Below, in pieces: positions 26,365-36,828 of a stretch of 64,000 bases of DNA; positions within the stretch are counted from its first letter, which is position 1; each line of letters starts with the position of its first letter. The notes beneath the pieces are model-generated. The model was given only the letters and a program-made list of their open reading frames with translations. It was not told where the DNA came from and did no database searches. This DNA comes from Mesorhizobium loti CJ3sym (GTDB lineage: Bacteria > Pseudomonadota > Alphaproteobacteria > Rhizobiales > Rhizobiaceae). The position numbers and the translations under genes were made by a program. The DNA is taken from the NCBI RefSeq assembly GCF_000472785.1, contig NZ_AXAL01000008.1, positions 234,326 to 298,325 of the forward strand. Reading direction: 5' to 3'.

Positions 26365-27982
26365 TGCGGACCTTTTCCCTTCCCAGCCAGCCCGCTGCCA
26401 GCACCAAGGCCAGGCAGACCAGGCCAAGCAACAGCGCCAGGCCGGCGGCGTCCTCGGTGCGGTAGCTGCCCATGCGCGAAAGCAGAAGGTAGGGCAAGGT
26501 CTGCACGGAATCACTGCCGAACAGCGCGATGACGCCGAGATCGCCGAGCGACAGCGCCATGGCGAAGGCGAAAGCGGTGGCCAGCGGCCGCCGCAGGGAC
26601 GGCCAGTCGACCAGCCACAGCCTGGGCCAGCCGGAAATGCCGAGCTGCGCGCAAAGCCGTTCGTGACGCTCGCTCGCCGCATCATAGGCGGGACGGACGG
26701 CGCGCAGCGCAAATGGCATGGCCATCACAGCATTGACGGTAACGACCATCACCGGCGCGATGGCAAAGACATCGCCGACATGGCGCAGCAACAGGAACCA
26801 GCCGGCACCGATGACGATCGGCGGCACGACCAGGACAAAACCGGCGCCGGTGTCGGTTGCGTGTTCGAGCAGTGTCTTTGCATCCGCGCGGCGGCTCAAC
26901 GCCAGTGCCCGGCGGGCTGTGGTGAGAGCCAGCGACAGCATCACCGAAAGCAGCGCCGACAGGAAGGCGAGTACAGCGCTGGTCAGCGTCGCCTGCCGGA
27001 CAGTGGCCTCACCGGCCAACCGGCCGAGATCGGCGCCCAAACCGGCGATCACCGTGGCCGCCATCGGTCCGACAACGAACAGCAACGCCAGCACGATGAG
27101 CGCGGCGTTGAGCGACACCTCGGTTCTGTTGACTGAGAGATAGCGGCGCGGCGCGACCGGCAGGCTGGCATCGCCAATGACATTGGCGCCAAGCCGGGTC
27201 AGCGCCAGCACCACGATGAAGGTCAGCGCGATCTGCAGCAATGTCAGCGTCACCGCCCGAGCGGGATCGAAGTCGAAGCGCAGCGCCTGGTAGATGCCAA
27301 CCTCCAGCGTCGTCGCGGCCGGTCCGCCGCCGAGCGTCAGAACGATGGTGAAGGAGGTGATGCAAAGCATGAAAGCCAGCCCGGCGACACCGGGCAGAGC
27401 GGAGCGCAGCGTCGGCCATTCGATCAGCCGGAACGCCGGGCGTGCGCCCATGCCGAGCTGGCTCGCCAGCCGCCACTGGTCAGCCTGTATGGTCTGCAGT
27501 GCCTCGAGGAACAGCCGCACGCTGAGCGGTAGATTGAAGAAGACATGGGCGACAAGAATGCCCGACAGGCCGTAAATCCCTGGCCAGCCCTGGCCGCCAA
27601 TCGCGCTGAACAGCCCGGCGAAATAGCCGGCGCGACCGTAGAGCGCCAGGATGCCGAGCGCCGCGACGATCGCCGGCAGCGCCAGCGGTACCGCAAAGAG
27701 CTGCAGGATGAAGGCGCGGCCAAAAAAGCGCGGATGCCGCGACAGGGCACGCGCCACGAACAGCGCCGGGATTGCAGAGAGCAGGGTCGACAGGGCTGCT
27801 TGCCAGAGCGTGAAGCGGACGACGCGCAGGAGGTAAAGATCGAAGGCTGCCCAGGCACCCGAGAAGTCGTGGGCGCCTTCGATGAGCAGCCCGGCAAATG
27901 CGCCGCCGATCAGCAGCGTGATCGCGGCGAGCGCGGCTATGCCGACGGTGACGCGGGGATCAGCGGGATGGCGCATACGCAT
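26357..27982 (-). CDS. thiP: Thiamine/thiamine pyrophosphate ABC transporter, permease
   Basis: This 541-residue fused permease has about 12 hydrophobic helices and two copies of the EAA-type ATPase-docking loop (near [20 protein letters not shown] and [20 protein letters not shown]). The double-length single chain is characteristic of ThiP. It lies between thiB and thiQ in a TPP-riboswitch operon, with a 157-bp inverted-repeat element in the gap upstream. Confidence 0.93.
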   Translation of the reverse strand: MRMRHPADPRVTVGIAALAAITLLIGGAFAGLLIEGAHDFSGAWAAFDLYLLRVVRFTLWQAALSTLLSAIPALFVARALSRHPRFFGRAFILQLFAVPLALPAIVAALGILALYGRAGYFAGLFSAIGGQGWPGIYGLSGILVAHVFFNLPLSVRLFLEALQTIQADQWRLASQLGMGARPAFRLIEWPTLRSALPGVAGLAFMLCITSFTIVLTLGGGPAATTLEVGIYQALRFDFDPARAVTLTLLQIALTFIVVLALTRLGANVIGDASLPVAPRRYLSVNRTEVSLNAALIVLALLFVVGPMAATVIAGLGADLGRLAGEATVRQATLTSAVLAFLSALLSVMLSLALTTARRALALSRRADAKTLLEHATDTGAGFVLVVPPIVIGAGWFLLLRHVGDVFAIAPVMVVTVNAVMAMPFALRAVRPAYDAASERHERLCAQLGISGWPRLWLVDWPSLRRPLATAFAFAMALSLGDLGVIALFGSDSVQTLPYLLLSRMGSYRTEDAAGLALLLGLVCLALVLAAGWLGREKVRNV

Positions 27983-28044
27983 GCCGCACTACCCAACACT
28001 GCGATGGGTATTGATCGATAGAAATACCTGGCGAAGGCCGAGTC

Positions 28045-28201
28045 CGCCCCCCTCTGTCCTGCCGGACATCTCCCCCTCAAGGGGGGAGATTACGCACTCG
28101 GTCGCTTTCGCCAGTCTCCAATGTTGCTGGCCTCGACAAGGCGCCAAAGCTGCCGATCTCCCCCCTTGAGGGGGAGATGGCCGGCAGGCCAGAGGGGGGC
28201 G
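28045..28201. repeat. Inverted-repeat intergenic element inside the thi operon
   Basis: 46-bp arms at 28045-28090 and 28156-28201 are nearly exact reverse complements (differences only around the TCCTGCCGGAC/GCCTGCCGGCC part), separated by 65 bp. Each arm itself has a CTCCCCCTC-AA-GGGGGGAG core. The spacer contains a stretch (GCTTTCGCCAGT, then CAATGTTGC) repeated near 45350. It looks like a non-coding dispersed palindromic element as found in rhizobial genomes. It sits between thiB and thiP, so transcripts must read through a strong stem. Confidence 0.75.
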
Positions 28202-28233
28202 GCTTGGCGCAAACATCCGACGAAATTTGAACC

Positions 28234-29232
28234 CTACTTGCTCATCACCGTCAGCCATTCATCCACCCAGGCCTTGCGGTTGGCGGCAACTTCCTCCGGG
28301 CTGAACAGCAAGGTCTTGGTTGGCTTGACCAGTCTGTCGAAGGCCGGGTTGAGCGGCTTGTCGGTCTTGCCGGCCGGGAACATCCAGTTGGTCTCGGGGA
28401 TCGCGTCCTGGAACTTCGGTCCGGTCATGAAGGCGATGAACTTTTCCGCCAGCGGGTTCTTGGCTCCAGTCGTGGTGATGCCGGCGACCTCGATCTGCAG
28501 ATACTCGCCTTCCTCGAAGGATGCCGCCTGGTAGCGCTCAGTATTCTCGGCGACCATGTGATACGCGGGTGACGTCGTGTAGGACAGCACCATTGGCGCC
28601 TCGCCCTTGGTGAACAGGCCATAGGCCTCGCTCCAGCCCGGCGTCACGGTCAGAACCTTCGTCTTGAGCTTGGCCCAGGCTTCCGGCGCCTTGTCGCCAT
28701 AGACCGACTTCACCCACAAGAGCAGGCCGAGACCGGGTGTCGAGGTGCGCGGATCCTGGATGACGATCTTGTCGTCGACGCTGCCTTCGACCAATTCCTT
28801 CAGGCTTTTTGGCGGCGTCTTCAGCTTTTCGGTGTCATAGACGACAGCAAAGTAGCCGTAATCAAAGGGGACAAAAGTATCGTCGCTCCAGCCGCCCGGC
28901 ACGTTGACATCGCTCACCGCGCCATGCGGGGCAAACAGGCCTGACGCCTTGGCATCGGCCGTCAGATTGGTGTCGAGGCCGAGCACGATGTCGGCCTTCG
29001 TCGATGCCCCTTCCAGCTTGACGCGGTTTAGCAGCGCCACGCCATCGGCGACCGAGACGAAGTCGACATCGCAGCCGCATTCGGCCTCGAATTCCTTCTT
29101 CACCACGGGACCTGGACCCCAATCGGCGGTGAAGCTCTCATAGGTGTAGACGGTGAGCTTGTCCTTGGCCAAAGCTGGCCCGGACAGCGCCACGACCATG
29201 GCTGAAGCAAGAGAGTATAACAGCGTGCGCAT
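28234..29232 (-). CDS. thiB: Thiamine ABC transporter, substrate-binding protein
   Basis: The 332-residue protein has a signal peptide ([20 protein letters not shown], cleavage after ALA) and then [20 protein letters not shown], the conserved start of mature ThiB. It captures thiamine, thiamine phosphate and thiamine diphosphate in the periplasm. GGAGGCGCCG precedes the ATG at 29232; the frame continues upstream through the riboswitch and that part is not coding. It is the first gene of thiBPQ. Confidence 0.94.
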   Translation of the reverse strand: MRTLLYSLASAMVVALSGPALAKDKLTVYTYESFTADWGPGPVVKKEFEAECGCDVDFVSVADGVALLNRVKLEGASTKADIVLGLDTNLTADAKASGLFAPHGAVSDVNVPGGWSDDTFVPFDYGYFAVVYDTEKLKTPPKSLKELVEGSVDDKIVIQDPRTSTPGLGLLLWVKSVYGDKAPEAWAKLKTKVLTVTPGWSEAYGLFTKGEAPMVLSYTTSPAYHMVAENTERYQAASFEEGEYLQIEVAGITTTGAKNPLAEKFIAFMTGPKFQDAIPETNWMFPAGKTDKPLNPAFDRLVKPTKTLLFSPEEVAANRKAWVDEWLTVMSK

Positions 29233-29291
29233 CGGCGCCTCCTTCGTTCGAATTGAAAGGAATTGAGGCGTCGGACTGTCCGAAACGTCTA

Positions 29292-29384
29292 ATCCCTCCG
29301 CCGGTACAAACCGGATCAGGTTCAGCGGGTTGGCGAGATTGCCTCTCAGCCGGTCCGCGAAGATCGCAGCCGGCACCCCGTTAG
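29292..29384 (-). promoter_or_regulatory. TPP (THI-box) riboswitch controlling thiBPQ
   Basis: On the minus strand the leader shows the hallmark blocks: ACGGGGTGCCGGC at the 5' side, CTGAGAG in the middle, and the THI-box ACCCGCTGAACCTGATCCGG followed by a GGAGGGA 3' strand. It ends about 60 nt before the thiB start, leaving room for an expression platform that hides the Shine-Dalgarno when TPP is bound. Confidence 0.96.
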
Positions 29385-29478
29385 AGCGTTTCGACACATA
29401 GGCCCGGCCGAGGAACCGCGCAAGTGGCAGTTTGCCGGCCTTCCGTTTCCCGTGCCGGGCTGGTACAGGCCACCAGAT

Positions 29479-30138
29479 ATGAGCACATTCACCATCCTGC
29501 TTGGCGGCGATCTCATCCGCACGCCCCGGCTCGACCGCCAGGTCGAAGGCTCCCGCGTCATCGCCGCGGATGCCGGCATCGGCCATGCGCGGCTGCTCGG
29601 CCTTGTGCCTGAACTGTGGGTGGGTGATTTCGATTCGGTGCCGGCCGACCTGCCGGACGCTCTCGCTGCCGTGCCCCGCCAGACCTTTCCGGCGGAAAAG
29701 GACAAGACCGATGGCGAACTGGCGATCGCCGCAGCACTTGAGCGCGGGGCAACACGCCTTGTGCTGGCGGGCGCTTTCGGCGGCAAGCGCGCCGATCACG
29801 CTTTCCTGCATCTGGCGCTCGCCCTGCGGCTGGCAGAGGCCGGAACGGACGTGCTGCTGACCAGCGGCGCCCAGGAAGCTGTGCCCTTGCTGTTGGGAAA
29901 GGCCGGCTTCGACTATGCCGATGGCACGCTGTTTTCCATCCTCGGTTTTTCCGAACTTGCCGGCCTGACCGTTACAGGCGCAAAATGGCCGCTGAACGAG
30001 GTCGAGGTCGCCTTCGGCTCATCACTGACCATCTCCAACGAGGTCAAGTTCGACAAGACCGGGGGCCGCCTCGAAATCGCGCTCGGCCACGGCCGCGCGT
30101 TGCTGCTCGCTCATCCCTATCCCTTACCCGAAAGCTGA
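29479..30138 (+). CDS. Thiamine diphosphokinase (thiamine pyrophosphokinase)
   Basis: The 219-residue protein has the metal/ATP-binding motif VGDFDSVP and [10 protein letters not shown], both typical of thiamine pyrophosphokinases, and the C-terminal segment [15 protein letters not shown] resembling the substrate-binding SNE motif. It converts imported thiamine directly to TPP. It is divergent from thiBPQ, which fits a salvage role. The start at ATG 29479 is chosen by homology; an upstream GTG in frame exists. The stop lies 1 nt before the next gene's ATG. Confidence 0.9.
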   Translation: MSTFTILLGGDLIRTPRLDRQVEGSRVIAADAGIGHARLLGLVPELWVGDFDSVPADLPDALAAVPRQTFPAEKDKTDGELAIAAALERGATRLVLAGAFGGKRADHAFLHLALALRLAEAGTDVLLTSGAQEAVPLLLGKAGFDYADGTLFSILGFSELAGLTVTGAKWPLNEVEVAFGSSLTISNEVKFDKTGGRLEIALGHGRALLLAHPYPLPES

Positions 30139-30139
30139 C

Positions 30140-31960
30140 ATGGCCCCGCCCCTTCTCAATCTCGACGGGATAAAGCTGACTTTCGGCGGCACACCGCTGC
30201 TCGATGGTGCTGCCTTGTCCGCTTCAGCCGGAGACAAGATCGCGCTGGTCGGCCGCAACGGCTCTGGCAAGTCGACCCTGCTCAAGATCGCCGCCGGCAT
30301 GATCGAGCCGCAGGACGGCGAAGTGTTCCGCCAGCCTTCGGCGACCATCCGCTATCTGCCGCAGATGCCCGACATGGAGGGTTTCGCCACCGTACGCGCC
30401 TATGTCGAGGCAGGGCTTGGGCCTGCCGACGATCCGTATCGCGCCAGCTATCTGATGGAGCACCTTGGCCTCTCCGGCGAGGAGCGGCCCAACGATCTGT
30501 CGGGCGGTGAGGCCAGGCGCGCCGCCCTTGCCCGTGTCATGGCGCCGGAGCCGGACATTCTGCTGCTTGATGAGCCGACTAATCATCTTGATTTGTCCGT
30601 CATCGAATGGCTGGAGGAAGAGCTCATCCGCATCTCTTCGGCACTGATCGTCATCTCGCACGACCGCCGTTTCCTCGAACGCGTGTCGCGCGCCACTGTC
30701 TGGCTTGACCGTGGCCAGACCCGCCGGCTGGACAAGGGCTTTGGCCATTTCGAGGAATGGCGCGATCAGGTGCTGGAAGAGGAAGAGCGCGAGCAGCACA
30801 AGCTCGGCCGCCAGATCGTACGCGAAGAGCACTGGCTGCGCTACGGCGTGACCGCGCGGCGCAAGCGCAATATGCGCCGGCTCGGCGAATTGCAGACCAT
30901 GCGCAAGAATTTTCGCGGCCATCGCGGCGCCGAAGGGTCGGCCACCATGGTGGCCAGCGACGCCGCCGAATCCGGCAAGCTCGTGATCGAGGCGAAGAAC
31001 ATCGAGAAGAGCTTTGGCGATCTCACCGTGGTCAAAGGCTTCTCGACCCGCATCCAGCGCGGCGACCGTGTTGGCCTCGTCGGTCCGAACGGCGCCGGCA
31101 AGACGACGCTTTTGAAGATGCTGACCGGTGAGTTGGCGCCAGACGACGGTTCGGTGCGGCTCGGCACCAATCTGGAGATCGCCACGCTCGACCAGAAGCG
31201 CGAGGCCGTCGACCCGCAGGAGACGCTGGCGCAGTATCTGACCGACGGGCGCGGCGAGAACCTCGTCATCAATGGCGAGCAGCGCCATGTCGTCTCCTAC
31301 ATGAAGGATTTCCTTTTCAAGGCGGAGCAGGCGCGAACGCCGGTGCGCGAGCTGTCCGGTGGCGAGCGGGCGCGGCTGATCCTGGCGCGCGTGCTGGCAC
31401 GGCCGGCGAACCTTCTGGTGCTTGATGAGCCGACCAACGATCTAGACATGGAGACGCTGGAGCTGTTGCAGGAACTGGTCGCAGGCTTCGCCGGTACCGT
31501 CATCCTGGTCAGCCATGACCGCGACTTCCTCGACCGAACGGTGACCAGCCTGATCGCGCCGGACGGCGACGGGCGCTGGATCGAATATGCCGGCGGCTAT
31601 TCCGACATGCTGGCGCAGCGTGGCGGAACCCGTCTCGACGACCGCAAGGCGCGGGCAAAAGCCGAGGCCGGCGACGCACCGGCACCGGGCAAGAGCGAAC
31701 CGGCAGCACCAAAGGGACCGGCGAAGAAACTGTCGTTCAAGCAGAAATTCGCACTGGAATCCTTGCCGAAGAAGATCGAGGCGGTGACCGCTTCCATCTC
31801 GCGGCTGGAGAACAACATCGCCGACCCCGCCTATTACGAGCGCGATCCAGCCTCGTTCCAGAAGACCATCGCCGCCCTCGACAAGGAGCGCGCGACGCTG
31901 GCTGCGCTCGAGGAGGAGTGGCTGGAACTTGAGATGCTGCGCGAGGAGATGGAGGGGTGA
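30140..31960 (+). CDS. ABC-F family ATPase, Uup-like
   Basis: The 606-residue protein has two ABC domains and no membrane segment: GRNGSGKST, LSGGEARR and LLDEPTNHLD in the first, GPNGAGKTT, LSGGERAR and LVLDEPTNDLD in the second. A charged linker joins them and a C-terminal coiled coil (residues ~530-606) matches the Uup branch, which binds DNA or ribosomes. ABC-F proteins act on the ribosome as translation factors rather than transporters. It follows the thiamine kinase gene by 1 nt and is probably cotranscribed. Confidence 0.92.
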   Translation: MAPPLLNLDGIKLTFGGTPLLDGAALSASAGDKIALVGRNGSGKSTLLKIAAGMIEPQDGEVFRQPSATIRYLPQMPDMEGFATVRAYVEAGLGPADDPYRASYLMEHLGLSGEERPNDLSGGEARRAALARVMAPEPDILLLDEPTNHLDLSVIEWLEEELIRISSALIVISHDRRFLERVSRATVWLDRGQTRRLDKGFGHFEEWRDQVLEEEEREQHKLGRQIVREEHWLRYGVTARRKRNMRRLGELQTMRKNFRGHRGAEGSATMVASDAAESGKLVIEAKNIEKSFGDLTVVKGFSTRIQRGDRVGLVGPNGAGKTTLLKMLTGELAPDDGSVRLGTNLEIATLDQKREAVDPQETLAQYLTDGRGENLVINGEQRHVVSYMKDFLFKAEQARTPVRELSGGERARLILARVLARPANLLVLDEPTNDLDMETLELLQELVAGFAGTVILVSHDRDFLDRTVTSLIAPDGDGRWIEYAGGYSDMLAQRGGTRLDDRKARAKAEAGDAPAPGKSEPAAPKGPAKKLSFKQKFALESLPKKIEAVTASISRLENNIADPAYYERDPASFQKTIAALDKERATLAALEEEWLELEMLREEMEG

Positions 31961-31975
31961 ACGATTGCATGCGGT

Positions 31976-32006
31976 CTTTTAAGCGCGTATATTATGCGCA
32001 TAAAAG
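31976..32006. promoter_or_regulatory. Palindrome at the ccdAB promoter, candidate autoregulatory operator
   Basis: CTTTTAAGCGC at 31976-31986 faces GCGCATAAAAG at 31996-32006 (11-bp arms, one mismatch, 9-bp spacer). The spacer contains TATATTAT, a good -10 element. The site ends 11 nt before the antitoxin start. Confidence 0.6.
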
Positions 32007-32017
32007 AGGCCATACCA

Positions 32018-32260
32018 ATGCTGCAATCAGCCCCAAAAACTCAGCGAACGTCCGTCAACACGTCCATTGATTCTCAGTTGATCAAGGACGCCAAAGCGCT
32101 GGGCATCAACATCTCCCGCGCCGCCGAGGCAGGCATCGCGAAAGCGATTGCAGCGGAAAAAACGCGTCGATGGCAGGAAGAAAACAAGGAAGCCATCGAG
32201 AGCTCCAACGAATATGTCAAAAAGAACGGACTGCCTTTGGCTAAACACCGGCCGTTCTGA
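32018..32260 (+). CDS. ccdA: CcdA-type antitoxin
   Basis: The 80-residue protein has an N-terminal ribbon-helix-helix-like DNA-binding part (SVNTSIDSQLIKDAKALGINISRAAEAGI) and a C-terminal toxin-binding tail with WQEENKEAIESSNEYV and a GLPL segment, as in CcdA. An ATG at 31994 lies inside the operator palindrome, so I start at 32018. Its stop shares a base with the ccdB start (TGATG). A second translation-coupled gene and an upstream palindrome are both typical of self-regulated toxin-antitoxin pairs. Confidence 0.9.
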   Translation: MLQSAPKTQRTSVNTSIDSQLIKDAKALGINISRAAEAGIAKAIAAEKTRRWQEENKEAIESSNEYVKKNGLPLAKHRPF

Positions 32261-32559
32261 TGGCCCGTTATGATTTCTATCGGAATGATGAGAGCGACGG
32301 TTACCTTCTGGACGTGCAGTCAGACATTCTTGAAGGGCTGAGCACGCGGGTCGTCGTTCCTTTGATGCCGCCCAAGATTGCCCCGCTTCCCGGCCGGCGA
32401 CTGAACCCGACCTTTGCTATAAACGGCAAAGATCATGTGATGGTCACACAGTTTTTGTCGGCCTTCAGTGTTTCCGAATTGCGGAACCCTGAGGGTAATC
32501 TGTCCAGGCACCACGACGACATCGTCGCCGCGCTCGATATGCTGTTTCAGGGCTTCTGA
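32260..32559 (+). CDS. ccdB: CcdB-type toxin (gyrase poison)
   Basis: The 99-residue protein matches the CcdB layout: MARYDFYRN start, YLLDVQSDILEGLSTRVVVPL, and a C-terminal helix ending in MLFQGF. CcdB traps DNA gyrase in the cleaved state unless bound by CcdA. The length is normal and no key segment is missing, so the toxin looks intact. It overlaps ccdA by one base. Confidence 0.92.
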   Translation: MARYDFYRNDESDGYLLDVQSDILEGLSTRVVVPLMPPKIAPLPGRRLNPTFAINGKDHVMVTQFLSAFSVSELRNPEGNLSRHHDDIVAALDMLFQGF

Positions 32560-32587
32560 GCCAAAGCAGCCGCTACGGCGTGTCCGC

Positions 32588-34273
32588 TCAGCCCGCCGTC
32601 TTTGCCTGCCAGGCCTTGATCGCCTCGTCGAACACCTTCTCGCCGGGAATGCCCTTTTCCATGGTCAACAGCGCCCGCCGTCCGGTCTTGTAGACAACCG
32701 GCACGTCGATCCAGTCCTGGCCGCGCAGCAAGGTCATGTTGGCGTCCTCGTCGGCCTTGGTGTCGTTGAGCGCGACGAGGAAGAAGCCGTCGGCGATCTT
32801 GGCCGGAATGCCGATCAGCGGGCTGCCGGCATCCTGCTCGGAGCTCTTCATGGCGACGCGCAAAATGTTGTCGACACCGCCGCCTTCAAAGCCGTCGGGC
32901 GTCAGGAAGATCATCTCGATGATGTGGCTGGCCGGCAGCGTCTGGTCGGTGTTGCGGCGGATGGTCATGCGCAACTGGATGTCCTTGCCGGGGATGGTCG
33001 CCTCGGCGCGGATCGCCGGCTCGGGCGGCAGGTCGCCGCCGGGTGATTCCTGCACCAGCGACCAGACGATGCTGCCGGGCTCGGCCGAACCTTGCGCCGT
33101 GCTGGTGCGCTCTTCATAGAAGATCGCCTTCTGGCCGACCGGCAACGAGGTTTGCGCTGCCGGAGTGGCTGCGGCCGGCGTGGCGGCTGCCGGTGCTGGC
33201 GGCGTGACGGCCGCAGGTGCTGGCGGCGTGGCGGCGGCATCGGCCGGCGCCGCGGGTGCAGTGCCGTTGGCAGGCGGGGTTGCGGGCGGCGTGGTACTCG
33301 CCGCGGGTGGGGTCGCGGCAGGTGCTGCAGCGGCAGGCGCGGCTATAGCCGGTGGCGGTGTGGCCGGCGCGTTCGTCGCGGTCGGCGGCGTGGTCAGTGC
33401 TGCAACGGATTCGCCCTCGCCTATGCCGCTTTGCCCGGCGGCCGGACCGGGATCGGTTTCGCCGCCTTCAGGCGTCAGCCGCTGCGTGAATTTCGTCGCA
33501 TCGGCGCCAGCCGCGGGCGCCGGTGGCGTCGCCGCCGCGTCGGTGACTGGCTTGGCCGGCGCCGGTTTCACCGGCTCGGTCTTGGCAACGACCTTGCTGC
33601 CGCCCAGGCCCAGCATCTTGCTGAACGCATCCTTGTTCAGCCAGACGCCATAGCCGCCGCCGGCAACGACCAGCAAGGCGACGACGGCGGCGATCAGTCC
33701 GCCATAGCTGCGCTTGCGCTCGGCCGGACGCAGGCGCGGGAAAGCGTCAGCCTCCGCGATCGGCTCGTCATCGTTCGGGAAGACGTCCTCCTGGCCATCG
33801 TCCCGGTCCGCAAGCATGCCCGGCAACAGCTGGTCCGCCGGCTTCGGGGCCGGCTGCACCGGTACCGGCTTCTGCCAGCTTGGCTCGACCTTGGCGGCGG
33901 GCGACGGCGCGGGGCGATAAGGTTCGGGCTTGGCGGCCGGCGGCGCCGGCCACGCTGGCGCCGCCGGCACTGGCTGGCGCGTATGGCTCGGCTGGTTCTT
34001 GTTGCGGTCGATGGAGGAAAAAATATGTTCCAGCTCGGCGAGCGGGTCCGTTTCCGGCACGCTCCGGGCATAGTCGCGCTCGACGCTTGCAATGGCGTCT
34101 TCCAGGGAGCGCTTCTGCTTGGCCACGACGTCGGCCGACAGCGGCGGCGAAAACTCCGCAAGTTTCTTGACGAGTGCCGACCGCGCGCCGTCATAGGTCC
34201 GCGTGCGCGTTTCGGACGTCGGCTCGCCGTACTTGTCGAGCGCCTTTTTCAGAACAGCAACAAAATCTGCCAT
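32588..34273 (-). CDS. Membrane-anchored hypothetical protein with Pro/Ala-rich linker
   Basis: In this 561-residue protein the N-terminal ~130 residues are soluble and charged (FVAVLKKALDKYGEPTSETR). A single hydrophobic helix follows near residues 190-210 (LIAAVVALLVVAGGGYGVWL), then ~180 residues of Ala/Pro/Thr-rich low complexity. A folded C-terminal domain of about 180 residues begins at PVGQKAIFYEERTS. The topology suggests a cytoplasmic N-terminus and a periplasmic C-terminal domain on a flexible arm. I do not recognise a characterised family. It lies 76 nt downstream of purA on the same strand and may share its transcript. Confidence 0.7.
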   Translation of the reverse strand: MADFVAVLKKALDKYGEPTSETRTRTYDGARSALVKKLAEFSPPLSADVVAKQKRSLEDAIASVERDYARSVPETDPLAELEHIFSSIDRNKNQPSHTRQPVPAAPAWPAPPAAKPEPYRPAPSPAAKVEPSWQKPVPVQPAPKPADQLLPGMLADRDDGQEDVFPNDDEPIAEADAFPRLRPAERKRSYGGLIAAVVALLVVAGGGYGVWLNKDAFSKMLGLGGSKVVAKTEPVKPAPAKPVTDAAATPPAPAAGADATKFTQRLTPEGGETDPGPAAGQSGIGEGESVAALTTPPTATNAPATPPPAIAAPAAAAPAATPPAASTTPPATPPANGTAPAAPADAAATPPAPAAVTPPAPAAATPAAATPAAQTSLPVGQKAIFYEERTSTAQGSAEPGSIVWSLVQESPGGDLPPEPAIRAEATIPGKDIQLRMTIRRNTDQTLPASHIIEMIFLTPDGFEGGGVDNILRVAMKSSEQDAGSPLIGIPAKIADGFFLVALNDTKADEDANMTLLRGQDWIDVPVVYKTGRRALLTMEKGIPGEKVFDEAIKAWQAKTAG

Positions 34274-34349
34274 GCTTCAGTCGACCTGTATTTTTGCTTC
34301 CGCGCCGGCCCCCGCAAATCAGCCGCTATGCCCGGAAAGGCTTCAGAAA

Positions 34350-35648
<1,299 letters not shown>

Positions 35649-35861
35649 GTTTCTTTTCCCTTGAGACGCCGCCGAGCGGCTTGGATATGGTTCGAAACGA
35701 CAGGCCTCTATAGCGTCAAGACCTCGCGAGTGCGACCTTTCTTTGCCGTCGAAAATGCCCTGAGGCACAACAATTTTCGGCATTGTCATCATTTACTTGG
35801 GCTGATGGGGGCAATAGGCCGGCAAACACCGCAGCGCATCCGCCGCGGCGGGAATCCCGCG

Positions 35862-36773
35862 ATGCATCGAAGCGCCTACATCTTCCTGCTGCTCACCACC
35901 TTGCTGTGGGGCGGCAATTCGGTGGCCGGCAAGCTGGCGGTCGATCACGTCTCACCGATGACGCTGGTCTTCCTGCGCTGGGTGCTGGCCGTCGCGATCC
36001 TTCTGCCGGTCGGCTGGCGCACGATCCGGGAGGATTGGCCGGTGGTGCGCAAACACTGGTTGGTGCTGGCGGCACTTGGCGCCAGCGGCTTCACTTTGTT
36101 CAACACCATTTTCTACACGGCGCTCAATTACACGACGGCAATCAACGTCTCGATCGAACAGGCGGCGATGCCGGTCCTCATCATCGTCGCCAACTTCATC
36201 TTCTTTCGCCTGCGGGTGAGCTGGGCGCAGATTGCCGGCGTCGTGCTGACCATCGCCGGCGTGATCCTGACGGCCTGCCACGGCGATCCGCGCCGGCTGC
36301 TCACATTGGAGCTCAATTTCGGCGACGCCATCATGCTGGTCGCGGTCATCCTCTACAGCGGCTACTCGGTCGGGCTGCGGCTGAAGCCGGCGATGCGTTG
36401 GCAGAGCCTGATGTTGTCCCTGGCGGTCGCGGCGCTCATCACCTCGCTGCCCTTCTTCCTGTGGGAGGTCGCCGCCGGCAAGGTCATCGTACCCGACACG
36501 CGCGGCTGGGCCGTTATCATCTACACCGCGATCGGCGCTTCGGTCATCTCGCAGGTCACCTACATTAGGGGCAACGAACTGATCGGCGCCAACCGCGCCG
36601 GCCTGTTCATCAATCTGGTGCCGATCTTCGGCACGCTGCTTTCAGTGCTGATCGTCGGCGAGACCTTCCAGCTCTATCAGGCGCTGGCGCTTGTCCTCGT
36701 GCTGGGCGGCATCTCGCTTGCCGAATACAGCGGGCGCAAGGCGGCGATGATCCCGCCAGCCAGGAAAAGCTGA
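35862..36773 (+). CDS. EamA family transporter (DMT superfamily)
   Basis: The 303-residue membrane protein has about ten hydrophobic helices arranged as two EamA repeats (LLTTLLWGGNSVAGKL at the first, AVIIYTAIGASVISQVTY in the second). It probably exports a small metabolite or amino acid; the substrate is unknown. The frame is open upstream to 35316 but crosses the purA promoter region, so I use the ATG at 35862. It converges on serA with a shared terminator. Confidence 0.85.
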   Translation: MHRSAYIFLLLTTLLWGGNSVAGKLAVDHVSPMTLVFLRWVLAVAILLPVGWRTIREDWPVVRKHWLVLAALGASGFTLFNTIFYTALNYTTAINVSIEQAAMPVLIIVANFIFFRLRVSWAQIAGVVLTIAGVILTACHGDPRRLLTLELNFGDAIMLVAVILYSGYSVGLRLKPAMRWQSLMLSLAVAALITSLPFFLWEVAAGKVIVPDTRGWAVIIYTAIGASVISQVTYIRGNELIGANRAGLFINLVPIFGTLLSVLIVGETFQLYQALALVLVLGGISLAEYSGRKAAMIPPARKS

Positions 36774-36781
36774 GCAGAAGA

Positions 36782-36805
36782 AAGGCGCGACCCAAGCCGC
36801 GCCTT
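36782..36805. terminator. Bidirectional terminator between eamA-type gene and serA
   Basis: AAGGCGCG at 36782-36789 pairs with CGCGCCTT at 36798-36805 around an 8-nt loop, with short A/T flanks on both sides. It lies 8 nt after one stop and 23 nt from the other. Confidence 0.7.
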
Positions 36806-36828
36806 CTGATCTCTCGGAAAGGCCGGGA

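Noticed and set aside
29233..29811. N-terminal extension of thiB
   Set aside because: It runs through the TPP riboswitch and into the divergent kinase gene; the ATG at 29232 has a strong Shine-Dalgarno and a signal peptide.
33130..33560. Alanine/proline-coding low-complexity DNA as a possible tandem repeat or CRISPR-like array
   Set aside because: The repeats are irregular codon-level repeats encoding the flexible arm of one protein; there are no fixed-length repeats and spacers.
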